Assembly (NCBI GenBank): GCA_963930655.1 | Contig: OZ005608.1 | Location: 9,920,001-9,984,000, forward strand | Direction of reading: 5' to 3' | DNA: 64,000 nt | DNA from: Myrica gale | Lineage: Eukaryota; Streptophyta; Magnoliopsida; Fagales; Myricaceae | Shown here: piece after piece, positions 48,000 to 59,050 of the stretch | Numbering within the stretch: position 1 is the first letter of the stretch | How the letters are laid out: the number at the start of each line of letters is the position of its first letter | The notes under the pieces: model-generated | Databases searched by the model: none | Told to the model about the DNA's origin: nothing | Seen by the model: only the letters and a program-made list of their open reading frames with translations | Position numbers and translations under genes: made by a program

Positions 48000-49000
48000 G
48001 GAATCTAGGGTTGTTCAACCCCGGTGTTGGTGCCGGTTTTGGCACTGGATAAGCCGGTTTTAAAATTTTGGCCACCTACACCTACACCGCTAAGAGCAAA
48101 AACCGGCCCTTAGCGGTAGTTGTTTTAGCGGTGGTGGTTTTCAGTTAACCTACATTCATATTGGGCATTTTTTTAGCATTTTACACACTTGGCTCAATGA
48201 ATTTTTTTTTCTTTTTTCTTATAGTCCATTGATCACATATGAATAAAATCTAAACTAATGAAATTCAAAATCAATAAAATTAAAAAACATCTTAAAAGAT
48301 AAGATGAGAATCTAAAGTACAAACTAATAAAATTCAAAGTCAATAAGCTTAGAGAACATCACAACAAGATAAGAATTTAATGTCTCAACCAATACAATCT
48401 AAAATAATAAACTTAGAGAAGTAAGAACATCTTAAAGATGAGTAACTCCTTCAAAATCCATACTCCTCAATCTCCGTAACTTGACCTTCCTCTTCTCCCA
48501 ATATTGAGGGCGACATAGTAGTAGCACTACCACATGTGGCTGCAGGTGAGTGTGATTGTGGTGAAGTGTCCAACTGTAAAAAATTACAAATTCACAAATT
48601 TTTAAAAAAAAAAACAGTAGAGTAGATGAAAAGATAAAAAAAAACTTACAAATGAATTCAAAATAGACAAATAGCAGTGACAAGTAAGGGAGATTTGTAT
48701 CAAAATCACATCAATGACAAGGGAAAACTCAATGATAGGAGATATTACAACTTCGTGAGCTTTCAAATTGCTTTGATCCATTAATGGATTACAATATCAG
48801 AATGAAAGACTTGGGTTTCAGTTATTGGAAGTATTGAAGTTCCACTTCCAATACTAGACACTTCTTGACTATATCTGAGCTTTTATCCTATACAGGCACT
48901 ATTTACACACAATTCAAAAAAGCATGATCACAAAAGTAGTCAGGAAATTTTGCTCTTCTTAAAGTAAGACCCCACTGATAATTTTTTGTGTGAAACTCTT
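48000..49000. other. Unrelated insert in CACTA copy A, one end hAT-like
   Basis: This kilobase has no counterpart in copy B. It starts near TAGGGTTGTTCAACCCCGGT (about 48007) followed by many CCGGTT and AGCGGT words, which resembles the subterminal region of hAT-type elements. A matching opposite end was not found, so I cannot define an element. The rest is AT-rich. Confidence 0.35.
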
Positions 49001-49539
49001 AGAGGGGCCTCGTATTTCAAGGTACCCTTATTCTATTTCTTCATAAGATCAGTCATCATATCTGCCACCCAAGTTAGTCGTTGTGCCTCAAGTCCCTGGG
49101 TTGAGCCCTATCCAAGATCTCGATCCTTCGTCCCTTTAGGCTGCTTCTGTCGTCTAACCCAAGCTTCCCGAGTGGTATTCAACACGGCGTGTCTAGGCCA
49201 TGGATGTTGAGAGCGTCACCTTGTTGACTGACCCAAGTGGAAGCACCCTCAGCTCATCAGTACCCTCAGGTACTAGCATGACATGCAGGAATTGGGTCAG
49301 AAGCACACGATATGGCAAAGAAATCTGAAGATTGGTCTTCAGGGCCTTTGCATGGACTATCTGTTAGGTGTATGATGACATATCAACAGGCAACCCCCGT
49401 ACAACTATCAGGTACAAAAACTCGACCAGACCATAAGACAGCTTCGTCATGTGCTTCCTCAGGTCGATGGCGGAGCATAGGATAAAGTGCGTAATCCGCC
49501 AAAAAGGAAGCAGCTGCCTGTGTTGCATTTTGCTTCCCT

Positions 49540-49878
49540 CTAGAATAGTCGTACCTGGCCCAGCATCTTCCGGAAGAACTTGGCCTTAGAAGGCCGGCCC
49601 TCGTTGCTTAGTGGGAGGTTAGGGAACGTTGTCCAATTCCTTTCGTACCCCAAGAATCTCGCTAGCTCGTCTGGCCAGAATGTGATCTGAACATTCCAGA
49701 CAGTGACCTCCATACTAGGCTCTTTGAGGTTTGTCGCCATAAGTATAGCAGCAAAAAATTCCGCACCATGTTCTTCAACCCAAAGCCGGTCCTCAGGAGA
49801 AACGGAAGCCAACCTGCATGTGTTCACCACCTCTAGAAGCATCCGATCCTCAAATCGAAGATCGTAGAAATCCGCCAA
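49540..49878 (-). pseudogene. Transposase_32-like ORF, copy A (partial)
   Basis: A 112-residue frame (MADFYDLRFEDRMLLEVVNT to the end near FFRKMLGQV) is clearly homologous to the plus-strand ORF at 58304-59050: both share FYDL, EFFAAILMATNLKEP-type and FWPDELARFLGYER-type blocks. The family matches the putative plant transposon protein domain Transposase_32 (FSPDE, FLG motif). Further homologous but broken sequence continues to about 49000. Confidence 0.7.
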
Positions 49879-50099
49879 CTAGATGTGCCGCTTGAAACCA
49901 ATCAAGCGGCACATAATGATGTCGTATGCTACTCCAACGATGGAGCTAGAGCAGAAGATTTCCTGGCATCAGCCTGGCTGCTGATACGCACCAATTTGCT
50001 CATTTTTTTTGGAATCTGCACAAAAGCGTTTGCACGGATAGAAGACCGACACCATCCTAACAATGTGATAAAAAAAAGAAATATGCAAATTTAATTATA

Positions 50100-50625
50100 A
50101 AGGCCTCAGACATATCGATAAAGCTCCGGACCCCTTTCAAAGTGACAATGTATCCCATTTGGGATACTAGAATGTGTCCGAACAGTTTTGGATTGTTGTC
50201 CGAACTAAAAAAAGATAATAAAACCATATAAATTTAATATACAAACGTCCAGACTACACTGATAAAGCGTCCGGACAACCTAAAACGACAACGTTTCCCA
50301 TTTGGGATACTAGAAGGCATCCGAACAGTTTTGAATAGTCGTCCAAACTAAAAGTAGATAAGAAAACTATTGAAATTTTTAGTATACAAACATCTGTACT
50401 GCATTGATATAGTGTCTGGACACCTTCAAAACAACATCGTGTCCCTTTTGTGATACTACAAGGCCTCCTAACATCTTTGGATAGACGTCCGAACAAAAAA
50501 CAAATAATAAAATATTTTAATTTAATATAAAACCTATCCAAACCCCTTTCTTGTAGTGTCCGGACACAATTTAAACAACAACGTATCCCTTTTGGAATAC
50601 TAAATGGCATCCCTCCACCTCCCAC
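50100..50625. repeat. Tandem repeat, about 144-bp unit, about 3.6 copies, in CACTA copy A
   Basis: A unit containing CCCATTTGGGATACTAG followed by a GTCCGAAC/GTCCGGAC pair recurs at about 50153, 50297, 50442 and 50587, a constant spacing of about 144-145 bases. Units differ by substitutions and small indels. The array lies in the 5' untranslated zone of copy A, just upstream of its first ORF. Copy B has only a single diverged counterpart there. Confidence 0.85.
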
Positions 50626-51399
50626 ATACTCTCCAAAACACCACAAAAACACAAACCAATACGCTTTAAACAATCTTAACACTTAACACAATAAATTTCT
50701 ACGTAAAAATCAATCAACAAACACAATGTACTATACAAAAAATTAAATTGAAATTCTATACGTAAAACTATTAAAAAACAAAATTTTTACCGCTAAAATC
50801 ATGTTAAAAATGAACAAAACATACTAGGATGTGATTAGAATCTCGAAGGAATAAGTTTACGTCAAGATTTGGGAAGGAAACGAGTGAGGGTTGAGAGATT
50901 TTTTAGTATAAAATATTCCGGTTTAAATGAAAATGTCGAATTGTTTGCGTTTATCACAATCCGTGGACTCCGTCCGGACGGTTATGGCACGTCCGGATGC
51001 TTTTCAACACACATGGCCCCATTAGATTCCTCCACATTAAATGCCAAAATTTAAACTGTTTAAAATGGTTCGAAACATTAAAGTCATCCGGACTGTGGAG
51101 AGACGTCCAGAAGGTTTTCCTTTGACATCTTGCGACGTGGAAGCACACTTTTGGCTGAATAAACGTCACGTATGGTTCGGATGGAATTCAAGCGGTTCGG
51201 ACGGTGACAAATTACAAATTTTAATTTCCCTTAAACTAACACTCAATTCTCAAATACTCTCACAAACTTTAACTTGTTATAACTTACCTCTCAACTATGC
51301 TTTTTGTTGTGATTCCATCCTCCAACCCATTCGAACTGTTAAAAAATAAATGAGGAACTCATATTGCTTAGGCTTGGTATGGTTTGTTTGTGGGGCTTA

Positions 51400-51799
51400 G
51401 AGCTGTGTTTATAGCGGCAGAAATTTAAATGTGGATTCAACCTAAGGGCCCCTTAGGAAGAATGGGTACAGCTTACGTATGAACAACTCTTGGATTTTTT
51501 AAAAAACTATCTGGTGGCGATCTTCTTTGCAAAGAACATCTAATTAAGATTGTTGGGTGCTACTAATTGAGCTCTAAAATATCGTCCAAAGGTACAAAAT
51601 TTAGAGGGAAGCTGAGTGGTAGCAAGTTCTAATTGAAGTGTCTTTCGAAGCAAGGGTGCTTGTAGAATGATTCTTTATATCTGGTATTAAGAGGTTAAAA
51701 ATAAAACTTTTGTATAATGCTTGCTTATGTTGCTGCAGTGGAAGAAGTGATGTATTGGGTGACTGACTGTCAAAGTAGAAAAACTATTTACATAACTAG
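51400..51799. other. Short intergenic stretch, nothing recognised
   Basis: This AT-rich stretch lies between the end of CACTA copy A and the plastid-derived segment. It might belong to the plastid insert, but I could not align it. Confidence 0.4.
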
Positions 51800-52375
51800 A
51801 TAGCTTAGATGATAGATAAATACTGATGTTTCCTGGCCTCCACATCTAAGATGGCTTTTCGGATGAAACAAAAATTGGATTCATGTAATAAGAGAAAAGG
51901 TTTCTCACTCCTTAGCCAGAAAGATATGTAGCGGGATTAAGCAAAACAGAATTGTCTATATGGTAGAATCGTGGAAACACCTCTTTCTTTCATATTTTGG
52001 ATCTTAACTTTGTAGAATAATATACTACTGCAGAAATAATGATCGAGTGACATTGCTTCTTCAACCCAAACCAAGAAATCCCTTAGATATGATGCAAAAT
52101 GGACCTTGTTCTATAGTTGATAAGAGATTTCTCCATACGAATCACAGTTTGAAGAAGGGGAATGAGAAGGAATCTTCGACCCGCAACAGATAGAGAAGGA
52201 TTTATTCAATCACATAGTTTGGGCTCCTAGAATATGGTGCCCTTGGGGCTTTCTATTTGACTGTATCGAAAGGCCCAATGAATTGGGATTTCCCTGTTGG
52301 GCTAGGTCATTTTTTGGGTAAGCATATCATTTATGATGAAGAGGATGAGCTTCAAAAGAATGATTCAAAGTTATA
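51800..52375 (+). pseudogene. ycf2: Nuclear plastid DNA copy (NUPT) of part of ycf2
   Basis: The plus strand matches the 3' part of the chloroplast ycf2 gene. Blocks in order include WPPHLRWLF (about 51836-51862), FSLLSQKDM-like text (about 51900-51930), [20 protein letters not shown] (about 52033-52090), then [20 protein letters not shown] (about 52206-52265) with [16 protein letters not shown], and IIYDEEDELQ-like residues (about 52328-52355). Several frame changes and stops show it is not a gene here. Nuclear location follows from the surrounding transposons and intron-bearing gene. Divergence suggests an old transfer. Confidence 0.88.
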
Positions 52376-53558
52376 ACTCTTCCCCTATCCTCCTTTTATG
52401 TTCCTTGTGCTTTGGAAAAATGAAAACAGATAGCTTAAGCCTCTGTATCAAATATGAATGAATGAGCTTGTAAGCATTTTCATTCAGGGGATAAAACCTG
52501 AGGTTTTGCCATTCCCCTTTTAATGCCTTTTGTCTTTTAAACTGAGATGTATAAGGCAAACACCTGGAAACAATATTTAATTGATTATAACATCCTATCC
52601 TAGCTATCTTTTTCAGTCCCAATTATCTGTTCGAAACAAAAGCATGTACTACATATAACAGGATGTCCTTTTCTCATGGGACGATATGAATCATCATTTG
52701 TTTGAGTTCCATTGGTGGAAAGAGAACAACCTATGTATGTTTCCAATTCCAAAATTTGCAGGCCTGGCCTACCTCCATTACTTTGACTTCTTTCTTGTCT
52801 GTCCTTATTGCACTCTTACTTTGTTGTATATCTTACAGGTTTCTTCTGGTTTTTTAATGATCTCAAGCATTCACTTTTACTTCTGATTGTCAGGGGACTC
52901 CCATAAGATGGCATGCCACCTTAATTAAAGGGTCATCTCCTGCTAATCACTTCATAACAAGAAGCAAAACAGGCATGCAAATCGATTCATATTGGAATAA
53001 CAGTTAATTAGTTATTAGTAACCTCAATATTTGTATGTCAAAAGAAGAATTCATGTCTACCGAACCTAAAAGTTCATAAAATCTGGTTTTTGGATCGTTG
53101 GATGAAGTGAAACCCAAATGGTGAATTTTCCAATCAGGCAAACACAATCATTTCCTTTTCTAGTCCCTTAAACATGACTAATCCTGACGATCATTAGAAG
53201 ACGAAGCAGGGGAGTTTGTCGTCTGAATTCTGAATTTGGGATGCAAATGGTTTTGAAACTCAAATATGAAATGGTGTATTGCTGAGTGAAAATGCTTTAT
53301 CACAGGCATAGAGATGATTAGATGAACACTCATCGTTTCTGCTTTTTGCTCATTGTTATTGCTACTAAGGCTTTTGAAGAGTAAAGATGTAAATCTGATA
53401 GGGTAAGGCATTTGCATTATTTTTTTTCCCGGGAATTTGTATTTACTAGCACAATTCCAGTGCCTTCCACAACTTTGTTTGCCAGAAGAAGAGCATAGGC
53501 AATAGAAGGAAGTGCCTTCCACAACTTTAAAAGGTGAACTTTACAGGGCCACAAACAC
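52376..53558. other. Intergenic, no gene seen; 3' flank of the small gene
   Basis: AT-rich sequence with short open frames only. A 14-base word, AAGTGCCTTCCACA, occurs in similar form near 53460 and 53510, just downstream of the minus-strand gene. Its 3' UTR should lie in the upper part of this stretch. Confidence 0.4.
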
Positions 53559-54068
53559 CTAATCGAACATGACTGTGTCGTACGTTTCCTGCCATAATGA
53601 TCTGTACCCTTGCTCCTCCAATGCAATACCACAATAGGTGTGAGAAAACTCGCCAAGTCCTCCAAATTCGATGATACCATCCATCTCATCTTCGCAAGGG
53701 TCTATGTACCGATTCAAATCATCTCTGGGTGAGAGTGGAAAAGGAATATCTACCCCTCCGAAGCCGAGTTGATCATGCGACATCGAGCAGTCACGACTGC
53801 CTTTGTTTGCTATATGGCACAGTTGACCATCTTCCCTATCTGCAACTAATTCAGGCCGCTCCACAGATGAAGTACTGTGGCTGTCCATAGTATTCGAGTT
53901 GACGATCTCCGCTTCTAGAGACCGGATCAAGCAGTTCAATCCGTCCTCGTCGTTCTCTTCGCCTTCCGAGTCGTCCAAGAAGGACATCAGGATGGCACTA
54001 TCGACCCCTTGGAACTCAACATCTTCAACGTTGCAAGCCCAGTTTTGATCAGGTACTGGCGAAGCCAT
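53559..54068 (-). CDS. Small acidic protein of unknown function, single exon, 169 residues
   Basis: An uninterrupted 169-codon frame starts at an ATG at 54068, with no in-frame ATG upstream in the leader, and ends at 53559. The protein begins MASPVPDQNWACNVEDVEFQ, has an acidic stretch SFLDDSEGEENDEDG (about residues 29-43), a Ser/Thr-rich middle, and a C-terminal block SLWQETYDTVMFD. No membrane segment, signal peptide or catalytic motif is seen. The acidic and Asp/Phe-Trp-rich regions would suit a nuclear regulatory or adaptor protein, but that is inference. A TATA box lies 128-135 bases upstream. I recall plant proteins with a similar C-terminus but cannot name the family. It is the only apparently intact gene between the two CACTA copies. 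Confidence 0.75.
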   Translation of the reverse strand: MASPVPDQNWACNVEDVEFQGVDSAILMSFLDDSEGEENDEDGLNCLIRSLEAEIVNSNTMDSHSTSSVERPELVADREDGQLCHIANKGSRDCSMSHDQLGFGGVDIPFPLSPRDDLNRYIDPCEDEMDGIIEFGGLGEFSHTYCGIALEEQGYRSLWQETYDTVMFD

Positions 54069-54195
54069 TTCTCGTCGTGGACAAACCGAAATGAAACCAA
54101 GAAACTGAAAGAAGCTATAGGCAATTATGAGAAGGTCTTAGAACAGATACAAGCCTGACAATGGATCGATGCATGAGGAGAAGTAGAGAAGGCCC

Positions 54196-54203
54196 TTTAA
54201 ATA
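54196..54203 (-). promoter_or_regulatory. TATA box of the small acidic protein gene
   Basis: The minus strand reads CTATTTAAAGGG, a good plant TATA box, about 130 bases before the ATG at 54068. This would give a leader of roughly 95-100 bases. The match and spacing support the single-exon gene model. Confidence 0.65.
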
Positions 54204-54209
54204 GGCAAA

Positions 54210-56090
54210 TCAAGTGGCATACCACCACCCACCAAAGAGAGAATTGGTTCAGCCAATTATGCGCACATGTGCGCCAAATACTTAAATATGTGGATGGTGT
54301 ATAGAAGATCATATATATTCACTTGGTGCATATCAAAGCCTTGCGTCCACTATCAAGTTTTGAATTCCAAAAATCATCAAGGAAAGGTAGAACATATTGT
54401 ATCTATCTATCTAAATCTAAATCTCGAGATGTCCACTCTACCAATAAACGGGCATCCCAGATAAGCAAAATCCGGAAGGAATGCCGGGATACGTACGACT
54501 CAAAGATGGTGGGGCAGAAGAAATAAAGAAAGCAAACAATGTCCTCCACCCAATGAAACATCAAGTAGATCGAGAGAGTCCCTTGCGAGTTGTTGTTGTG
54601 GGTACGGCTATGTTTGAGGAAAGCGATAATCGTAATCATATCTGTCTATATATAGACATGTAAGTTTAAACACTTTCACAGCATTTGACCACTTGCACAA
54701 GATAATTAATTTGTAATTAACTTTAAAAGATAATTTGTAATCCTAAGTTGCTTGTATTGTCTGTGTAACTTACTTTTAGGCTGAAAAGTAGCAATGAGAA
54801 AAGATCTAATTTATAGTGTTATGTAGGCTGTGTTTAGGATCCAAAATTTGCTCTAAGATTCACATTACAGTAGTCTCGTTATATGTCGAGGGTCTTTTTT
54901 TTACCTGCATGTGGTATAATTCTGCACCACTTGTTTGTAATCCATCATGATCATCAGATTCGTCAAAGCTGTTTCTGAAGTGGAATTATTTCATGGCCGT
55001 TTAAAATCTTCTGATCACGATATTAAGATACGATACTGAGAATCTGGTGAGTGGGAGTTGCATATATTCTACCGAAAAGGTGAGTAGACATCTGTCACAT
55101 GTGGCTGCCTCCCAGTTCAATATTGAGCTGGGTTTGGTGCCCAATTCTCCGACCACCCAACGCACGCTTTGCTGCACATGGTGCTACCATTAGGTGGTTG
55201 GTGGGATTTAGATTTAGATTTAGATCTGATTGTCCCTTTAAATGGAGGGTGAATGTATCAGCGCCCATGTGATGTGTCGACCTTTGGATGGCCCAACTCC
55301 AACCAATAATTTGGAGTCCAATTCTACTCATGATTTGGCATCAAACCAATCTGACGTTAATATATATAATGTGAGAATTTGCAAGGATAGTGCCTGGCAA
55401 TAGAATATAGCATCCGTTTGGAAGTACTAATAATGGCAATAGATATTTTAATGCTAATTATTAATGAGGCAAAATATATACTCCCAAACATAGGGAGGGT
55501 GTTCCTTGCAATCACCCCTAACAGTATAGAATTTATAAATATACAAATCCAAATTTATATATTTGTAGAGGTGCAAGAATATATATTTCTTTGACTTGTC
55601 TTTATGTTAAATCGGCAATTCAAAATAAAAGGAAAAAAAGCTTATTTTACTTGCTATCTATTAAATCAAAAAATAAATAGACAATTTTATGAGTTACACT
55701 AGGGAAGTACTAATAATGGCATTCATACTTTCAGTCGAGCAGCTGACTTCTTAACAACCGATTTGATAAGAGACAGGGCAGGCCGGCTAGAAATCATAGT
55801 AATTTTTTTGTCTTCTTTTTTTTAATATTCAAACCAGTTTAGGTGCATTTCACAAATTTCAAAATTTGTGCAGTGTACCGTCTCACACAAATCGAATAAT
55901 TGTCGGACTTAAGACTTGTAATGGAAATTTAGAATTTGTGCAGTTTACCCATCTCACACAATTCAAATAATTATCAGGCTAAAGACTTTGGTTTCACTCC
56001 CCGTTCGAGATCTCTCAAATTACTTCAGGTAAAACTTTTTTCATGAGCTTGCTTCTTAATTTCATGCATTTCAATTCAATTTCGTCCGCT
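54210..56090. other. Intergenic, nothing recognised
   Basis: No gene, repeat pair or family motif was recognised. The stretch includes an AATCTAAATCTAAATCT-type short repeat at about 55207-55225 and at about 54413-54425. From about 55380 on it is strongly AT-rich. Confidence 0.4.
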
Positions 56091-57000
56091 ATTTAGTTTG
56101 TTTGGTTGTTTTGGTTGATCAAAATATGCTGCTTTTGTTTGGTTTATCAAACCACCGTTCGAACGGTATTTTAAAACGTCCGGATGGCTATTAGACGTGC
56201 AGACGAAATACGATTTAAACGACGCAGTCACGCAGTATGATTGTCGTGCGAACGGTTTGTGTTAATGTTCGCACGGTTTTTGCTAGGTTGACCATGAAAC
56301 ACTCGGGGAGAAGTATCACCAATATCGGAGGATAGACAGAGCAACCAGCTTGGGCAGACGCCTTTTTAGTGGAGTTGAAATAGAGTATTCGGGTGATAGT
56401 GAGGCCGACACATTCGTTGTGCATGGAGCTCCAATGCCGCTTGACCGGTCTAGAGACCAAACTTTCTCTAACGGATAGGGCTATGACGGAAGAGTTGAAT
56501 TTTTTGCAGATGGAACTGTTCTCTGTGAAATAACAATTGTCTGAGTTGTCCCAGTCTATCCATATTGTTCCGATACAGCTACATACACTCGTCAGATGGG
56601 TGGATAATATGGAGGAGCATTTGGTGCATGTTCGTGACGCCCTCGGACAAGATCTGGACAAGTCAGCTCGTGATTTGGACTAGTTTCCTGTATATGCTTT
56701 ATCATTATTATTTATTTATTGTTTGAAAGATCATCTTTGGGTTGTACAAGACATTATGATCGTATTTTTCATTTTGTATTTGGATTATTTTTTATATTTT
56801 ATATTAGTGTATTTCTTTCACTTGACTAATTTTTTTACAATTTAAACGGATAATTAGTACGATCAAATGGGTGATTAGTACGAGTGATATCTTAATAGAA
56901 CGATTAGTGTAATTAACTTGTAATTACAATTAAATTGGTGATTAGTAAATTAATTTCAGTGAAGGAAATTAAATTTTGTGAATTTAACAACAAAACAAAA
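56091..57000 (+). mobile_element. CACTA-family fragment next to copy B
   Basis: Motifs CCGTTCGAACGG and GTTCGCACGG (56154-56280) precede a broken coding stretch (about 56290-56700) whose end, with a MEEHLVHVRDALGQ-like block, resembles the end of the first ORF of copy B (about 59430-59510). It is probably a piece of a related element or a rearranged end of copy B. Confidence 0.45.
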
Positions 57001-58303
57001 TAAATTTTAAATTAATTTGCTAGGGGTTCAGACAACAAACATAACGTCTGGACTCCACTACAGAGGTAGGCGTTCGAACATAGAGGGGTATAGTCAGGAC
57101 TCGAATGATGCGGTTGAAATGCTTGAGTAATATATGATTGTAACAATCACATGTTATACGATATCGAAAACAGTTGTACCCGTCCGGACCGTAGTACACA
57201 CTCCAGATGCTATTGTAACCGTGGCATGGTTTACACGTTTTTACGTTACCCGCCGGTTGAAAACAGTTATTTCAGCCAATCGTGTGCCGCGTCGTACGAT
57301 ATCGGTGGCAAGTCTTTCGCACGTCTAAAAACACGTCTAGGCGGATTTATCGTTCCGAACCGTTTTAAACGGTTTAAATTTTTGGTATTTAATACTAACT
57401 GCATTGATTGGGCCAAATGTACAAATGTCCGTCCGGACGAGTTGTGAAAAGTCTGGATGCTATCGACGAGTTCTGAAAACTCGAAAAGTTCGACATTTCA
57501 AAACTACCACGTCATTTCTCATAAAAAATCTCCCCTGAAATATCAATTCTTTTCTTCTAAAATCTTGGCTTAATATCACTCTTTCGAGGATCTAATCACG
57601 TTTAGGTATGTTTTACTTACTTTTAACGCGATTTTAACAGTAAAAATGTAATTTTTTAACAGTTTTACATATAGAATTTCAATTCCATTTTTTGCATAGT
57701 ACACTGTGTTTTTTATTGATTTTTATGTTGAAATTGATTATGTTAAGTGTAGCATTGTTTCAAGTATGTTAGTTTTTGTTTTGGTTGTGTTTTTGGGTGT
57801 GTGTGGAGGTGGAGGGATGCTGCCATGGGTTAGTTAACCCGGTGGTCCTCCCCTCAGCGTCCGGAAGCTTTTTTTGGTGTTCGAACACTTGTCAATGTCG
57901 TTCGAAGGCGTACATTGTCATTTTGGATTGGTCTGGACACAATAATATAGGCGTCTGGACGTTAGCAAGGACATGTCTTTTGTGTGTTCAGACGTCTTTT
58001 AATTCATGTTTGGACGTAAGTAGCATCGCTACGGGACGTAAGTAGCATCGCTACGGGGACACGTTGTTGTTTTGATTTTGTCCTAACGCTTTTTAATTCA
58101 TTCCGCCCGTTTTAATGTTGAAATTAAATATTTTTTATTTGTTAACGTTCGGACGGATATTATTTATCGGTCTGGATGCGTATGTGACATCCGGACGCTT
58201 TAACAAGCGGTCCGGGCGTCTTCAACTTAGCGTTTGGACGTTATTTTCGTGTTCAAACGTATTGTCTAATCGTGTGAACGCTATTTATGTAGATTGAATA
58301 AAA

Positions 58304-59050
58304 ATGAGCAAGCATGCACGTAGGAGTGGCCAGACTGATATCGAGCAACCTTCCGGTTCTACTTTGACGTTGGAGCAGCATACAATAATTGTTATGTCCC
58401 GCTCGATTGTTGTCGAGTGGGACATAAAGTTGACGGAATTCTACGACCTGAATTTTGAGGGTCGGACACTTCCGGAGGTGGTGGAGGAGATAGGTTGGCT
58501 TCCGTTGAGTCATAGGACCGGGGATGCATCGAGAAAACTAGTGCGGGAGTTCTATTGTGCCATTTTATTGGCGACAGACATTGAGAAGCCTGGTATGGAG
58601 CTCATAGTCCGTAATGTTCCGATCACATTCTCGCCAGATGAGTTGGCAAAATTCTTGGGGTACGAGCGAGATTTGGCAGCGTTCCCAAAGTTGGCAAAAT
58701 TATTGGGGTACGAGCGAGATTTGGCAGCGTTCCCAAACCTGCCAATGAGCGAGGAGGGCCAGCCTACTAAGGCTGAGGTATTTCGGACCATGTTGGGCGA
58801 TGAAACCACGATTTTGGACGAAGCCTATATGGTACACGGGCAGTTGTGTCCTTTCTGGCGCATCATGCACCTGATCCTATGCTCCGTCATCGACTTGAGG
58901 AAGCACATTACGGAGCTGTCTTATAACCGGGCCGAGTTCTTGTACCTGGTAGTGGTTCGGGGGCTACCTGGTCATATAGTGTCCTACATCTATCTGTCCA
59001 TTCGTACTGAGGCCCTGAAGACGGATGCTCTAACTTTATTGTTGCATTAG
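58304..59050 (+). pseudogene. Transposase_32-like ORF, copy B
   Basis: A 248-residue open frame starts MSKHARRSGQTDIEQPSGST. The conserved part runs from LTEFYDLNFEGRTLPEVVEE through EFYCAILLATDIEKPGMEL, VPITFSPDELAKFLGYERDL and a C-terminal RAEFLYLVVVRGLPGHIVSY block, which fits the putative plant transposon protein domain (Transposase_32). A 16-residue unit (FLGYERDLAAFPKLAK type) is tandemly duplicated in frame (about 58645-58740) and is single in copy A. The frame ends early, and homologous sequence continues broken to about 59510. The role of this domain is unknown. Confidence 0.7.

Larger units (their letters stand above)
44760..51350 (-). mobile_element. CACTA (En/Spm)-type DNA transposon, copy A, degraded
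   Basis: Reading 5' to 3' on the minus strand: a terminal region rich in GTTCGAAC/GTCCGGAC motifs (51350-50880), a 144-base tandem array (50100-50625), a Transposase_32-like ORF (49878-49540), about 1 kb of unrelated sequence (about 49000-48000), a DUF4216 region from the end of a TNP2-type transposase (about 47900-47600), a Transposase_24 region with coiled-coil tail (about 46960-45640), and a 3' terminal zone with GTCACC-rich and CCGTTCGGAC motifs down to about 44760. Stops and frame changes occur throughout. Gene order and spacing match copy B (57.0-62.97 kb). Exact termini were not found, so the borders are approximate. Confidence 0.75.

Noticed and set aside
51800-52375. Possibility that the window is plastid DNA or that ycf2 is a working gene here
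   Set aside because: The ycf2 part is short, frame-broken and surrounded by nuclear transposons and an intron-rich nuclear gene.
56215-56661. 148-residue minus-strand open frame
   Set aside because: It runs against plus-strand CACTA-like sequence and has no motif. The plus strand explains the region better.
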